A stretch of 64,000 nucleotides of DNA from Mycolicibacter terrae (GTDB lineage: Bacteria; Actinomycetota; Actinomycetes; Mycobacteriales; Mycobacteriaceae): the NCBI RefSeq assembly GCF_010727125.1, contig NZ_AP022564.1, positions 868,001 to 932,000 on the forward strand, read 5' to 3'. The notes below the pieces were generated by a model. The model had not been told where the DNA came from, did not search any database, and saw nothing but the letters and a program-made list of their open reading frames with translations. Both the position numbers and the translations under genes were made by a program. This document shows, one piece after another, positions 49,378 to 57,486 of this stretch. The number at the start of each line of letters is the position of its first letter. Positions within the stretch are counted from its first letter, which is position 1.

Positions 49378-49429
49378 TATCTGTGTCTGTCGGTTGCAGA
49401 AAACATATCTGTGCATCTCGGTAACAGAC
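49378..49429. promoter_or_regulatory. Tandem operator-like repeats between divergent genes
   Basis: Two 24-base direct repeats (49378-49401 and 49406-49429) share TATCTGTG, a TCGGT core and CAGA, with their starts 28 bases apart; each has internal CTGT/ACAG dyad character. The stretch is noticeably AT-richer than its surroundings and lies between the membrane protein and the ABM-domain gene. A repressor site for both is plausible. Confidence 0.45.
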
Positions 49430-49483
49430 AAGAGGGGAGGGGGGTAACGCTCGCCACATCGGCGCCGGTGCAGACTGGCAGGC

Positions 49484-49774
49484 GTGATTGTCGAGCATGG
49501 AGTGCTGCCCATTCGTCCCGGTCGGGAAGCCGAATTCGAAGCGGCGTTCGCCACGGCGCGGCCGCTGATCTCGGCCCAGCCGGGCTTTCTGGGGATTTCG
49601 ATGTCCCGGTCGATCGAGTCGCCGAGCCTTTATCTGCTGCTGGTGCAGTGGGAGACTGTAGAGGCGCACACCGAGGGCTTCCGGAAGTCGCCGGAGTTCG
49701 CGCAGTGGCGCCAGTTGCTCCACGAGTTCTACGAGTCCCCGCCGATGATCGAGCACTTCGTCGCTATCGACTAG
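49484..49774 (+). CDS. Antibiotic-biosynthesis-monooxygenase (ABM) fold protein
   Basis: The 96-aa single-domain protein has a dimeric ferredoxin-like fold: VEHGVLPIRPGREAEFEAAFATARPLI, PGFLGISMSRSIESPSLYLLLVQWETVEAH and FRKSPEFAQW are the typical ABM blocks. Members range from quinol monooxygenases to haem-degrading enzymes; no Asn/Trp pair diagnostic of MhuD-type haem oxygenases was identified. The start is GTG 49484. It lies eight bases before the F420-type oxidoreductase and is probably co-transcribed with it. Confidence 0.82.
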   Translation: MIVEHGVLPIRPGREAEFEAAFATARPLISAQPGFLGISMSRSIESPSLYLLLVQWETVEAHTEGFRKSPEFAQWRQLLHEFYESPPMIEHFVAID

Positions 49775-49782
49775 GAGGTGAT

Positions 49783-50214
49783 ATGCCCATGGACGCAAAG
49801 AAGGTCCTGGAATTCAATGCCCGCAACATCGCGGAGTTCCGCAGCAGCGGTGGCAAACTGGGCGGCCCGTTCGAAGGTGCCCCGGTCCTGCTGCTGACCA
49901 CCACCGGGGCCAAATCCGGCCAGCCCCGTACCAGCCCGATGATGTATCTGCCCGAGGGCGACCGGATCATCGTGTTCGCCTCCAACGACGGCAAGGACAA
50001 CCATCCCGGCTGGTATCACAACCTGCGGGCGAACCCGTCGGCCACGGTCGAGATCGGCACCGAGACTTTTCCGGTCACGGCCACGGAGATCACCGGCGCC
50101 GAACACGACCGGCTCTACGAGATCCAAGCGCAGCGCTACCCGGGGTTCGCCACCTACCGGGAACGCACCGACCGGGTCATCCCGGTCATCGAACTGACCA
50201 GAAGCGCGTCGTAA
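49783..50214 (+). CDS. F420-dependent (deazaflavin) nitroreductase-family oxidoreductase
   Basis: The 143-aa member of the Ddn family has a split-barrel core: VLLLTTTGAKSGQPRTSPMMYL, DRIIVFASNDGKDNHPGWYHNLRANPSATVEIG, and EIQAQRYPGFATYRERTDRVIPVIEL. The K-S-G-x-x-R and P-x-W-x-x-N-L elements are the F420-contacting motifs. A near-perfect AGGAGGTGAT ribosome site precedes ATG 49783. It probably uses F420H2 to reduce quinones or other acceptors; the substrate is unknown. It follows the ABM protein closely. Confidence 0.9.
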   Translation: MPMDAKKVLEFNARNIAEFRSSGGKLGGPFEGAPVLLLTTTGAKSGQPRTSPMMYLPEGDRIIVFASNDGKDNHPGWYHNLRANPSATVEIGTETFPVTATEITGAEHDRLYEIQAQRYPGFATYRERTDRVIPVIELTRSAS

Positions 50215-50256
50215 GCCGCAGCGCGATCCGCGGCGGGCCGCGTAGGATCTCGACGC

Positions 50257-50622
50257 ATGGTTCGCCGTGCCTACGCTCATGACGCGGTCGTGGTGATGCG
50301 ATCCGGTGGCACGGCGAACGCGCTGGGCGGGGCCATCACCAAAGCGCTGTGCGGAAGTTGGGATCATCCGCCGCCGTGCCCACTCGCGCCGCATCACACC
50401 GCAAACCGCGTCGCAGGTGACGACGTCACGGTGCGGGTGCTGTTCGCGGCAGAAGCCGCCGATGAACCACGCGTCCGCCTCCTGATCGACAAGGCACTTG
50501 CTGTCGGCGAATTGACCGGCCCCGACGGGCTGGTCACCACCTGGCGGCTGAAATCGACTGCTGCCGGCCAGATCCGGCCGGCCGAGCAAGACCGCGCCGC
50601 CGAACTGATCGCCCATCACTGA
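50257..50622 (+). CDS. Conserved hypothetical protein beside cobD
   Basis: The 121-aa protein begins MVRRAYAHDAVVVMRSGGTANALGGAITKALCGSWDH and has a PCPLAPHHT motif with His residues, then an acidic half (LLIDKALAVGELTGPDG). No signal peptide or TM is present. I recall a similar small gene next to cobD (Rv2236c) in M. tuberculosis, but the function is unknown. The stop overlaps the convergent cobD end by seven bases. Confidence 0.65.
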   Translation: MVRRAYAHDAVVVMRSGGTANALGGAITKALCGSWDHPPPCPLAPHHTANRVAGDDVTVRVLFAAEAADEPRVRLLIDKALAVGELTGPDGLVTTWRLKSTAAGQIRPAEQDRAAELIAHH

Positions 50623-51587
50623 GCCGCCGCCGGGCTCGAGCTGCGGCCCAGGGCATCGAGGTTCGACGCCCCCATCTCGCGCGCCAGACACCACAGGGTC
50701 GCGGCGGCCGCCGCCCCGGCGCCGACCCGTCGGGCCAGCTGCACCGCCGCCGGAATGTCGGCGACGGTCGGCGTCCGCCCGCGCCCCATCCGTGCCCGGT
50801 CCTCGCGACGGTTGCCGTAGCTGTTGACACCTCCGAGTTGCAGGCCCAGTGCCCCGGCGAAGGCGGCCTCGACCACCCCGGCGTTGGGGCTGGGATGGAG
50901 GCGGGCATCGCGGTGCCACGCACGCACCGCGCCAACGGAATCCGGGCCTGCAATGGCGGCCAGCGCACCACTCAACCGGGCGGCCGGCAATCCCAGCAGA
51001 TCATCGAGCCGGGCCGCCGCCCAGCCGAAGCGGCGGTAGCGGGCGTTGCGGTGGCCGATCATCGCGTCCAGGGTGTTGACCGCGCGGTGCGCCACCAGTC
51101 CCGGAACTCCGGCCGCCGCACCCCAGACGAAGGAGGCCACTACCGCATCGGAACTGTTCTCCGCGACGGATTCGACCACCGCGCGGGCGATCTCGTCCGG
51201 GTCCAGGCCGGCGGTGTCACGGCCGACGAGGTGCCGTACCCGGACACGGGCCCGGTCGAGGTCTCCGGCGTTCAGTAAGCCATGCACGGCGTGGGCCTCA
51301 CGCTCCAGGGAGCGGCCGCCGAGCACCGCCCACGTAACCAATGCAGTCAGCACCGTACGCGCCAACGGGTTTCGGGACGAGCGTTCGGCGGCGTAGGCCA
51401 GACCGGTCGCCCCGGCCACCAGCAGCAGAACCTGGGCGGCGCCACTGGCGCGGCTGTCGCGATAAAGCCGCTGCTCCAACGCCATTGCGCACCGCGCGAA
51501 CCCGGCGACCGGATGCCACCGGCGCGGGTCACCCCAGATGCGGTCTGCGGCGTAACCGAGCAGCAGCCCGAGCGCCCGGGCAGCCAT
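50616..51587 (-). CDS. cobD: Adenosylcobinamide-phosphate synthase
   Basis: The 323-aa CobD/CbiB membrane protein attaches aminopropanol phosphate to adenosylcobyric acid. Typical blocks are LGLLLGYAADRIWGDPRRWHPVAGFARC at the N-terminus, RHLVGRDTAGLDPDEIARAVVESVAENSSDAVVASFVWGAAAGVPG, VNTLDAMIGHRNARYRRFGWAAARLDDLLG, and NAGVVEAAFAGALGLQLGGVNSYG. ATG 51587 overlaps the stop of the cobB-cobC fusion (TGATG). It is the last gene of the riboswitch-5 operon, which makes functional sense because the CobC domain provides the aminopropanol phosphate. Confidence 0.93.
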   Translation of the reverse strand: MAARALGLLLGYAADRIWGDPRRWHPVAGFARCAMALEQRLYRDSRASGAAQVLLLVAGATGLAYAAERSSRNPLARTVLTALVTWAVLGGRSLEREAHAVHGLLNAGDLDRARVRVRHLVGRDTAGLDPDEIARAVVESVAENSSDAVVASFVWGAAAGVPGLVAHRAVNTLDAMIGHRNARYRRFGWAAARLDDLLGLPAARLSGALAAIAGPDSVGAVRAWHRDARLHPSPNAGVVEAAFAGALGLQLGGVNSYGNRREDRARMGRGRTPTVADIPAAVQLARRVGAGAAAAATLWCLAREMGASNLDALGRSSSPAAAQ

Positions 51588-53953
51588 CAGACGCGGACCC
51601 CGTCGAGGGCGTTCAGCAGCAGATCGGTCAACGCGCGGGGACGGGCCGCGATCCGCACCCAGGTGCTGTCCAGGCCGGGGAAGGTATCGGCGCGCCGCAC
51701 CGCAATACCGCTGTCGCGTAACGCCGCATGCGCCCCGTGGCCGACCCGCGCCAGCACATAGGGCGCGGCGCCGGCAACGAATGGCACTCCGCGAGCGTCC
51801 AGCGCCGCGCCCAGCTCATCTCGCCACAGCGCCAATTGCCGTGCCCGGCGCTCGCTTTCGGCCAGGGCACGTGCATCCGAGCACGCCACCATGGCGGCCA
51901 GCGCCGGCGCCGATACCGACCAGGGGATCTGCAGCCGAGCGGCGTCGGCGATCAGCCCGGGGTCGCCGAGCAGATACCCGGCCCGCACCCCGGGAATCGA
52001 CCAGTGCTTGGTCAGGCTGCGGCTCACCAGCAGCCCCGGATGGCGTTCTCCGGTAAGGGATTGCGGCGCACCGGGGATGGCGTCGATGAACGCCTCGTCG
52101 ACCAGCACCACCCGCCCCGGCCGCAGCAAACGGCGCAGCGCCTCGGCAGGGTGCAAGACGCCGGTGGGGTTGGTGGGGTTGCCGACGACGACGAGATCGG
52201 CGTCATCGGGCACCGCGTCAGGGCACAGGGCGAAACCGTCGTCGGCACCGCAGAGCACAGCGCAAACGGTGTGGCCGGCGGCGACCAGTGCGGCGTGTGG
52301 CCCGGTGTACTGCGGGTGCACCACCACCGGCCGTCGCCACCGGCGCAACCGGGCCACCAGATCGAAGGCCTCGGATGCGCCCGCGGTCGGCAGCACCTCG
52401 TCGGCGCCGAGGCCATGGCGGGCCGCCAGGGCATCGCGGGCGGCGGACGCGTCGGGGTAGCCGGCGGCGTCGTCGAGGGATGCGTGCAACGCCGTATCGA
52501 GCCAGTCCGGCCGCGGACCGGCGTAGACGTTCACCGCGAAATCCACCAGCCCCGATCGGGCCTCGGCATCACCGTGATGATGCAGGTCCGGGCCGGTGAA
52601 CGCATGCACCGCGTCGGCGAAGCGCTGGGCCAGCCGCGGATGCCCGGCCCAATGGGTGTGCAGGTAGGACGCGTGCAGGTTGGGTCCGCCGACGCCCTCC
52701 GGGCCATCCGGCAACTGCCAAGCCGCCGCCACGGGGCCGGCGAAAGTGACTTGGGTGCGGTGGAATTCATGCCCGGTCACCCGGTCGCCGGCTCGGGCCA
52801 GCAGGTTGTCCGCCGGCGCGGTGGCGGTGCGGTAGCCCAGGGTCAGCCGCGGCGACATCGCCGCATCGGCGGGCAGCGTCCCGACCCCCGGGACCTCATC
52901 GACCGTGCGGCACAGCCAGGCCAGCCCGCCGCATTCGGCGACCGTCGGCACCCCCGCGGTGATCGCCGCCCGCAGCGCCCCGAGCAGCGCGGTGTTGCCG
53001 GCCAACTCGGCGGCGTACACCTCGGGGAATCCGCCGCCCAGATAGATCCCGGCGGTCCCGGCCGGCAAGCACGAGTCGGTGAGCGGGTCGAAGCGGGTCA
53101 CCTCGCAACCCGCGGCACGCAAGAGCTCGAACGTCTCGGTGTAGCCGAATGTGAATGCCCGCCCGCCGGCGACGGCCACCACGGGCCGTGCCGAGGATGC
53201 AGCGTGCACCTCGGCACCCGGATCCCAGGCCTGGCCTGCCACATCCGGTGCCTGTCGTGCCAGGGCCGATACCGTGTCGAGGTCCACATGCTGCTCGATC
53301 AGCCGGGACAGCCGCTGCAGCGCGGGACCGGATTCGTCGCGTTCGGCGGCCGGCACCAGCCCGAGGTGCCGCGACGGCGTGGCGACGTCCGCATCGCGTG
53401 GCAGCACCCCCAGCACCGGAATGCCGGTGGGGCGCAACGCGGCGACGACATCGTCGGCGTGCCGGGCGCTGCCGGCCTTGTTGAGCACCACCCCGGCGAT
53501 GTGCACCGCCGGGTCGAAGCCGGCCAGTCCCGCCACCACCGCCGCGTGGGTCCGGGAGGCATGCGAGACGTCGACGACCAGCAGCACCGGGCTCGCCGTC
53601 AGCGCCGCGACGTGCGCGGTGGAGGCCTCACCGTCGGAACCGAGCCGGCCGTCGAAAAGCCCCATCACGCCTTCGATCACGGCGATATCCGCCCCGGCGG
53701 CACCGTGCAGCAGCAGCGGCACGATTCGGTCGGGGCCGACCAGGTACGGATCCAGGTTGCGGGCCGGGCGGCCGGTCGCCAGCGCGTGATAGCCCGGATC
53801 GATGTAGTCCGGGCCCACCTTGTGCCCGCTGACATGCAGGCCGCGCGCGGTCAGCGCCGCCATGAGCCCGACCGCCACGGTGGTCTTGCCGTGCCCGGAT
53901 GCGGGCGCGGCCACCACCAGACGGGGCAGGGAAATGCCCACCAGGCTCACCAT
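51587..53953 (-). CDS. Fused cobyrinate a,c-diamide synthase and L-threonine-phosphate decarboxylase-type enzyme (CobB-CobC)
   Basis: One uninterrupted 788-aa frame. Residues 1-455 are CobB/CbiA: P-loop APASGHGKTT (15-24), DPGYHALATGRPARNLDP, and a glutaminase domain with Cys341 in ECGGLAWLC plus GHEFHRTQVTF and HASYLHTHW. From about residue 457 (HHHGDAEARSGLVDFAVNV) the Rv2231c/CobC-like PLP fold begins, with VVVGNPTNPTGVLHP and PLP Lys649 in SLTKHWSIPGVRAGY. In M. tuberculosis these are separate, distant genes. ATG 53953 or the overlapping GTG 53950 starts it. The second activity is assigned by family; aminotransferase is possible. Confidence 0.9.
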   Translation of the reverse strand: MVSLVGISLPRLVVAAPASGHGKTTVAVGLMAALTARGLHVSGHKVGPDYIDPGYHALATGRPARNLDPYLVGPDRIVPLLLHGAAGADIAVIEGVMGLFDGRLGSDGEASTAHVAALTASPVLLVVDVSHASRTHAAVVAGLAGFDPAVHIAGVVLNKAGSARHADDVVAALRPTGIPVLGVLPRDADVATPSRHLGLVPAAERDESGPALQRLSRLIEQHVDLDTVSALARQAPDVAGQAWDPGAEVHAASSARPVVAVAGGRAFTFGYTETFELLRAAGCEVTRFDPLTDSCLPAGTAGIYLGGGFPEVYAAELAGNTALLGALRAAITAGVPTVAECGGLAWLCRTVDEVPGVGTLPADAAMSPRLTLGYRTATAPADNLLARAGDRVTGHEFHRTQVTFAGPVAAAWQLPDGPEGVGGPNLHASYLHTHWAGHPRLAQRFADAVHAFTGPDLHHHGDAEARSGLVDFAVNVYAGPRPDWLDTALHASLDDAAGYPDASAARDALAARHGLGADEVLPTAGASEAFDLVARLRRWRRPVVVHPQYTGPHAALVAAGHTVCAVLCGADDGFALCPDAVPDDADLVVVGNPTNPTGVLHPAEALRRLLRPGRVVLVDEAFIDAIPGAPQSLTGERHPGLLVSRSLTKHWSIPGVRAGYLLGDPGLIADAARLQIPWSVSAPALAAMVACSDARALAESERRARQLALWRDELGAALDARGVPFVAGAAPYVLARVGHGAHAALRDSGIAVRRADTFPGLDSTWVRIAARPRALTDLLLNALDGVRV

Positions 53954-54561
53954 TCGATGCCGCGCTGACCCTTCTGGCCGACGTCCATCGGATGCTTGAC
54001 CTTGGTCATCTCGGTGACCAGGTCGGCGATCTCGACCAGCTCCGGATGAGCGCGGCGCCCGGTGATGACGACATGCTGGTGGCCCGGCCGGCCGCGCAGG
54101 GTCTCCACCACGTCGTCGACGTCCACCCAGCCCCAGTTGATCGGGTAGGTGAATTCGTCCAGGACGTACAGGTCGTGGGTCTGTTCGGCCAGGCGGCGTT
54201 TCACCTCGGTCCAGCCGGCCACGGCGTCGCCCGCGTGATCCTCGGTGCTACCGGCCTTGCGGCTCCACGACCACCCCGAACCCATCTTGTGCCACTGCAC
54301 CGGGCCGCCCTCGCCGGTCTCGTCGTGTAGGGCGCCGAGCCGTTCCAGTACGGTCTGCTCGCCGACGCGCCACTTGGCGGATTTCACGAACTGGAAGACA
54401 CCGATGTCAAAGCCCTGACTCCAGCCGCGCAACGCCATCCCGAACGCGGCGGTCGACTTCCCCTTGCCGTCGCCGGTATGCACCATCAGCAGCGGGCGGT
54501 TGCGACGCTGGCGGGTGGTCAGGTTGTCGTCGGGTACCGTCAGCGGTTGTCCCTTCGGCAT
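53947..54561 (-). CDS. cobO: Cob(I)yrinic acid a,c-diamide adenosyltransferase
   Basis: The 204-aa CobA/CobO-type enzyme transfers the adenosyl group of ATP to Co(I) corrinoids. It shows the P-loop HTGDGKGKSTAAFGMALR, VFQFVKSAKWRVGE, LYVLDEFTYPINWGWVDVDDVV (Walker B region), HVVITGRRAHPELVEIADLVTEM and the C-terminal KHPMDVGQKGQRGIEW, nearly as in M. tuberculosis CobO. ATG 54561 shares its base with the chelatase stop (TGATG). The open frame to 54687 lies inside that upstream gene. It is second in the riboswitch-5 operon. Confidence 0.95.
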   Translation of the reverse strand: MPKGQPLTVPDDNLTTRQRRNRPLLMVHTGDGKGKSTAAFGMALRGWSQGFDIGVFQFVKSAKWRVGEQTVLERLGALHDETGEGGPVQWHKMGSGWSWSRKAGSTEDHAGDAVAGWTEVKRRLAEQTHDLYVLDEFTYPINWGWVDVDDVVETLRGRPGHQHVVITGRRAHPELVEIADLVTEMTKVKHPMDVGQKGQRGIEW

Positions 54562-56507
54562 CAGGCGGCCCCCTTCACGATCTCGGTGAGTGCCTCCGCG
54601 CTCACCTGCGGCAGCGGCACATATTCGGCCCGTAGCTGCTCGGCCAGCGTGCGCGCCAAGCCGAGCCGCATCCGGCCGTTCTCGCAATCCACCACCACTG
54701 CCGAAAAACCCCGTTCGGCAAGCTGAACCGCGGCGCGGCGGGACCGCTTGACCGGATCCGCGCCAGCGGTGGCCCGACCGTCGGTCAGCACCACCAGCAG
54801 CGGGCGGCAGGACGGGTCGCGCAGCCGTTCCCGGCGGATCACCTCGCCGGCTTCGATCAGGCCCTCGGCCAGCGGGGTGCGGCCGCCGGCGGGGACCTCG
54901 TCGAGGCGCGCCGCGGCGATCTCCACCGAACCCGTCGGGGGCAGCACCAGCTCCGCCTTTGTGCCGCCGAACGTCACCACCGTTACCCGGTCCCGGCGGC
55001 GGTAGGCGTCGAGCAGTAGGGACAGGATCGCGGTCTTGACATGCCGCATCCGCTCGGCGGCGGCCATCGATCCGGAGGTGTCGACGACGAACAGCACCAG
55101 GTTGGCCTCCCGGCCCTCCCGGACGGCGCGGCGAAGATCCTCCGGCTGCACAAGCATCCGGCCGCCCACCCGGCCGCGGCCGCCCTGATGCGGTGCGGCG
55201 GCCCTAAGGGTCTCGAACAGGTGCAGTCCACCGGCGACGTTCGCCGCGGTGGCGCCCATCCGGCGGCCCGAACTGGTGCGGGCGCGGCTGCGTCGGCCGG
55301 AGCGGCCCGCTCCGAGCCCGGCGACGGTGAAAAGCCGTGCGCGGTAAGGGGAGTCGGCACCGACTGTCGAGGTGGAGCCTGGCTTGGCCGGCGCCGGACC
55401 GCTCTCATCGGGCGGTGCGGCATTCCCGCCGTCCGGCGGCCCATCGGGTTCGGGGTCGGGCTCGGGGCCGGAGTCCTCCGGCGGCAGCAGGTCGTCGAGC
55501 TCGGTCTCGTCGAGGCCGGGGGCGTCAAAGGGCTTGCGCCGCCGACGGTGCGGCAGCGCCAACCGGGCGGCAACCCGCAGATCCTCGAGATTGACCGCGT
55601 CGCGGCCCTGCCACGCCGCGTGGGCGACCGCGGTACGGGCACAGACGATGTCGCCGCGCAGGCCGTCCACCTCGAATGCCGCGCAGATCTCACCGATCTT
55701 GACCAGCGCGGCGTCGGTGAGCGGGACCCGCGAAAGCAACTGCTGCGCAGCGTGAATCCGGGTGCGCAACCGCTCTTCGGCGGCGGCGTACCTCGCCGCG
55801 AAACCCTCCGGATCGGCGTCGAAGGCCAGCCGGCGGCGTACCGCCTCGGCGCGCAACGTCGGATCGCGCGGCGCGGACACGTCGACGGTGAGCCCGAATC
55901 GGTCGAGAAGCTGCGGGCGCAACTCGCCTTCCTCGGGATTCATCGTCCCGACGATCACGAAGCGGGCGGCGTGGGTGACCGAAACCCCGTCGCGTTCGAC
56001 GGTCAGCTTCCCCATCGCGGCGGCGTCCAGCAGCAGATCGACCAGGTGGTCGGCGAGCAGGTTGACCTCGTCGACGTAGAGGATGCCGCGGTTGGCGCGG
56101 GCCAGCAGCCCCGGCTCGAATTCGACTACGCCGGCACCCAGCGCCCGCTCCAGGTGTATCGAACCCACCACCCGGTCCTCGGTGGCGCCGACCGGAAGCT
56201 CCACCAGCCGCACCGGGCGGGTCTGAACGGCGGTGCCGGCGGGGAACGGGCCGTCGGGGGAGAGCGGGTCGGCCTCGGCGGGGTCGGAGGAGAACCGGTC
56301 GCCGGCCACCACGTCGATGGGCGGCAGTACCTGGGCCAGCGCGCGTACCAGCGTCGATTTGGCGGTGCCCTTCTCGCCGCGGATGAGCACCCCGCCGATG
56401 CCGGGGGAGATCGCGCTGAGTACAAGCGCCAGCCCCATGTCGTCGAGGCCGCCCGGGGCGTCCGGGTCGCCGCCGAGGACGGCGGGGAACGGGTACAGCT
56501 GTTGCAT
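54561..56507 (-). CDS. ChlI-ChlD-like chelatase subunit (AAA+ plus VWA), likely cobaltochelatase partner
   Basis: The 648-aa protein (like Rv2850c) combines an AAA+ ATPase (Walker A GEKGTAKST near residue 44, Walker B ILYVDEVNLL, GTMNPEEGELRPQLLDRFG), an acidic Pro/Gly-rich linker (about 335-385) and a C-terminal VWA domain with an intact MIDAS (VVDTSGSMAA near 466 and LTDGRATAG). It fuses the roles of CobS and CobT and probably drives CobN. ATG 56507 lies just 3' of riboswitch 5 and has GGAG upstream; the frame to 56696 would traverse the riboswitch. First gene of chelatase-cobO-cobBC-cobD. Confidence 0.9.
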   Translation of the reverse strand: MQQLYPFPAVLGGDPDAPGGLDDMGLALVLSAISPGIGGVLIRGEKGTAKSTLVRALAQVLPPIDVVAGDRFSSDPAEADPLSPDGPFPAGTAVQTRPVRLVELPVGATEDRVVGSIHLERALGAGVVEFEPGLLARANRGILYVDEVNLLADHLVDLLLDAAAMGKLTVERDGVSVTHAARFVIVGTMNPEEGELRPQLLDRFGLTVDVSAPRDPTLRAEAVRRRLAFDADPEGFAARYAAAEERLRTRIHAAQQLLSRVPLTDAALVKIGEICAAFEVDGLRGDIVCARTAVAHAAWQGRDAVNLEDLRVAARLALPHRRRRKPFDAPGLDETELDDLLPPEDSGPEPDPEPDGPPDGGNAAPPDESGPAPAKPGSTSTVGADSPYRARLFTVAGLGAGRSGRRSRARTSSGRRMGATAANVAGGLHLFETLRAAAPHQGGRGRVGGRMLVQPEDLRRAVREGREANLVLFVVDTSGSMAAAERMRHVKTAILSLLLDAYRRRDRVTVVTFGGTKAELVLPPTGSVEIAAARLDEVPAGGRTPLAEGLIEAGEVIRRERLRDPSCRPLLVVLTDGRATAGADPVKRSRRAAVQLAERGFSAVVVDCENGRMRLGLARTLAEQLRAEYVPLPQVSAEALTEIVKGAA

Positions 56508-56524
56508 TGAGGCTCCGCTCGTGA

Positions 56525-56649
56525 TGACCAACGTGTGTTGGCAACGCGAAGCCGGTATTCGGACTGACCGTGGCGCATCGATCACAACGCGCCGCGGAAC
56601 ACCGTAGCGGGCCTGTGTCGGACTCACACCGACTTCCCTGGCACTTCGC
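56525..56649 (-). promoter_or_regulatory. Cobalamin riboswitch 5, upstream of the chelatase-cobO-cobBC-cobD operon
   Basis: On the minus strand: CCAGGGAAGTCGGTGTGAGT, GACACAGGCCCGCTACGGTG, a GATGCGCCACGGTCAGTCCGAATACCGGC core, and a 3' hairpin CCAAC-ACAC-GTTGG (56528-56541). A TAGGGT -10-like box lies at 56656-56661. This is a distinct subtype from switches 1-4: GCCCGCTACGGTG replaces GCCACTG. Confidence 0.82.
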
Positions 56650-56686
56650 GCCGATACCCTAACACCGACCGAAAGGACAACCAGAG

Positions 56687-57484
56687 ATGAGTGCACCCGA
56701 AGCAGACCTGACCGGATGGATCGCGGAGCCGTTCACCGGAGGAAGTTTCACCCACGATGTGCACCGCAAGGGGCAGGGGCCGGGGGTGGTGCTGATCCCG
56801 GAAATCCCGGGATTGCATCCCGGAGTGTTGGGACTGGGAAATCACCTGGTGGACAACGGGTTCACCGTGGCGATTCCCTCGTTATTCGGCCGGCCCGGTA
56901 AGGCGATCACGCCCGGCTACGCGCTGACGACGATCGCTCGCGCCTGCGTGACCCAGGAGTTCGCCGCGTTCGCCACCGACAAACAGCGTCCGGTCACCCA
57001 GTTCCTGCGGGCGCTCGCCCGTGACCTCAACGAGAAGACTCCCGGCAAGGGCGTCGGGGTCATCGGCCAGTGCTTCACCGGGGGCTTCGCGCTGGCCGCC
57101 GCTGTCGACGACGCCGTGCTGGCCCCGGTGCTCAGCCAACCGTCCGTGCCGATCCCGCTGACGCTCAGCCGCCGCCGCGACCCCGGGCTCTCCGAGGTCG
57201 AGTTGGGGGTGGTCGCCGACCGCGCCGCCAACGATGGGCTGTGCGCGCTGGGCCTGCGGTTCAGCGAGGACAAGATGGCCCCCGGCGACCGGTTCCAGAC
57301 GCTGAAGGCGCGACTCGGTGACGCCTTCGAGGTGATCGAGATCGACTCCTCGCCGGGCAACCCGCACGGACTGTCCCGGATGGCGCACTCGGTGCTCACC
57401 GATCAGGTCCGTGAGGTCGACGGCCACCCCGCCTACGAGGCGCGCAAGCGGGTGGTGCAGTTCCTCACCGAACGGCTGACCTAG
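56687..57484 (+). CDS. Dienelactone-hydrolase-family protein
   Basis: This 265-aa alpha/beta hydrolase has a Cys nucleophile in the elbow GVIGQCFTGGFALA (about residue 130), as in carboxymethylenebutenolidase; a later Asp and His (SPGNPHGLSRMAHSVL) could complete the triad. The N-terminus carries GVVLIPEIPGLHPGVLGLGNHL, where PEIxG is the usual DLH motif. The substrate is unknown. The start has an AAAGGA site. It is divergent from riboswitch 5 and lies two bases upstream of cobL, so it may share a transcript with it, though a role in B12 synthesis is not implied. Confidence 0.85.
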   Translation: MSAPEADLTGWIAEPFTGGSFTHDVHRKGQGPGVVLIPEIPGLHPGVLGLGNHLVDNGFTVAIPSLFGRPGKAITPGYALTTIARACVTQEFAAFATDKQRPVTQFLRALARDLNEKTPGKGVGVIGQCFTGGFALAAAVDDAVLAPVLSQPSVPIPLTLSRRRDPGLSEVELGVVADRAANDGLCALGLRFSEDKMAPGDRFQTLKARLGDAFEVIEIDSSPGNPHGLSRMAHSVLTDQVREVDGHPAYEARKRVVQFLTERLT

Positions 57485-57486
57485 CG

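Noticed and set aside
56508..56696. Extension of the chelatase subunit upstream
   Set aside because: It runs through cobalamin riboswitch 5 and is not protein-like.
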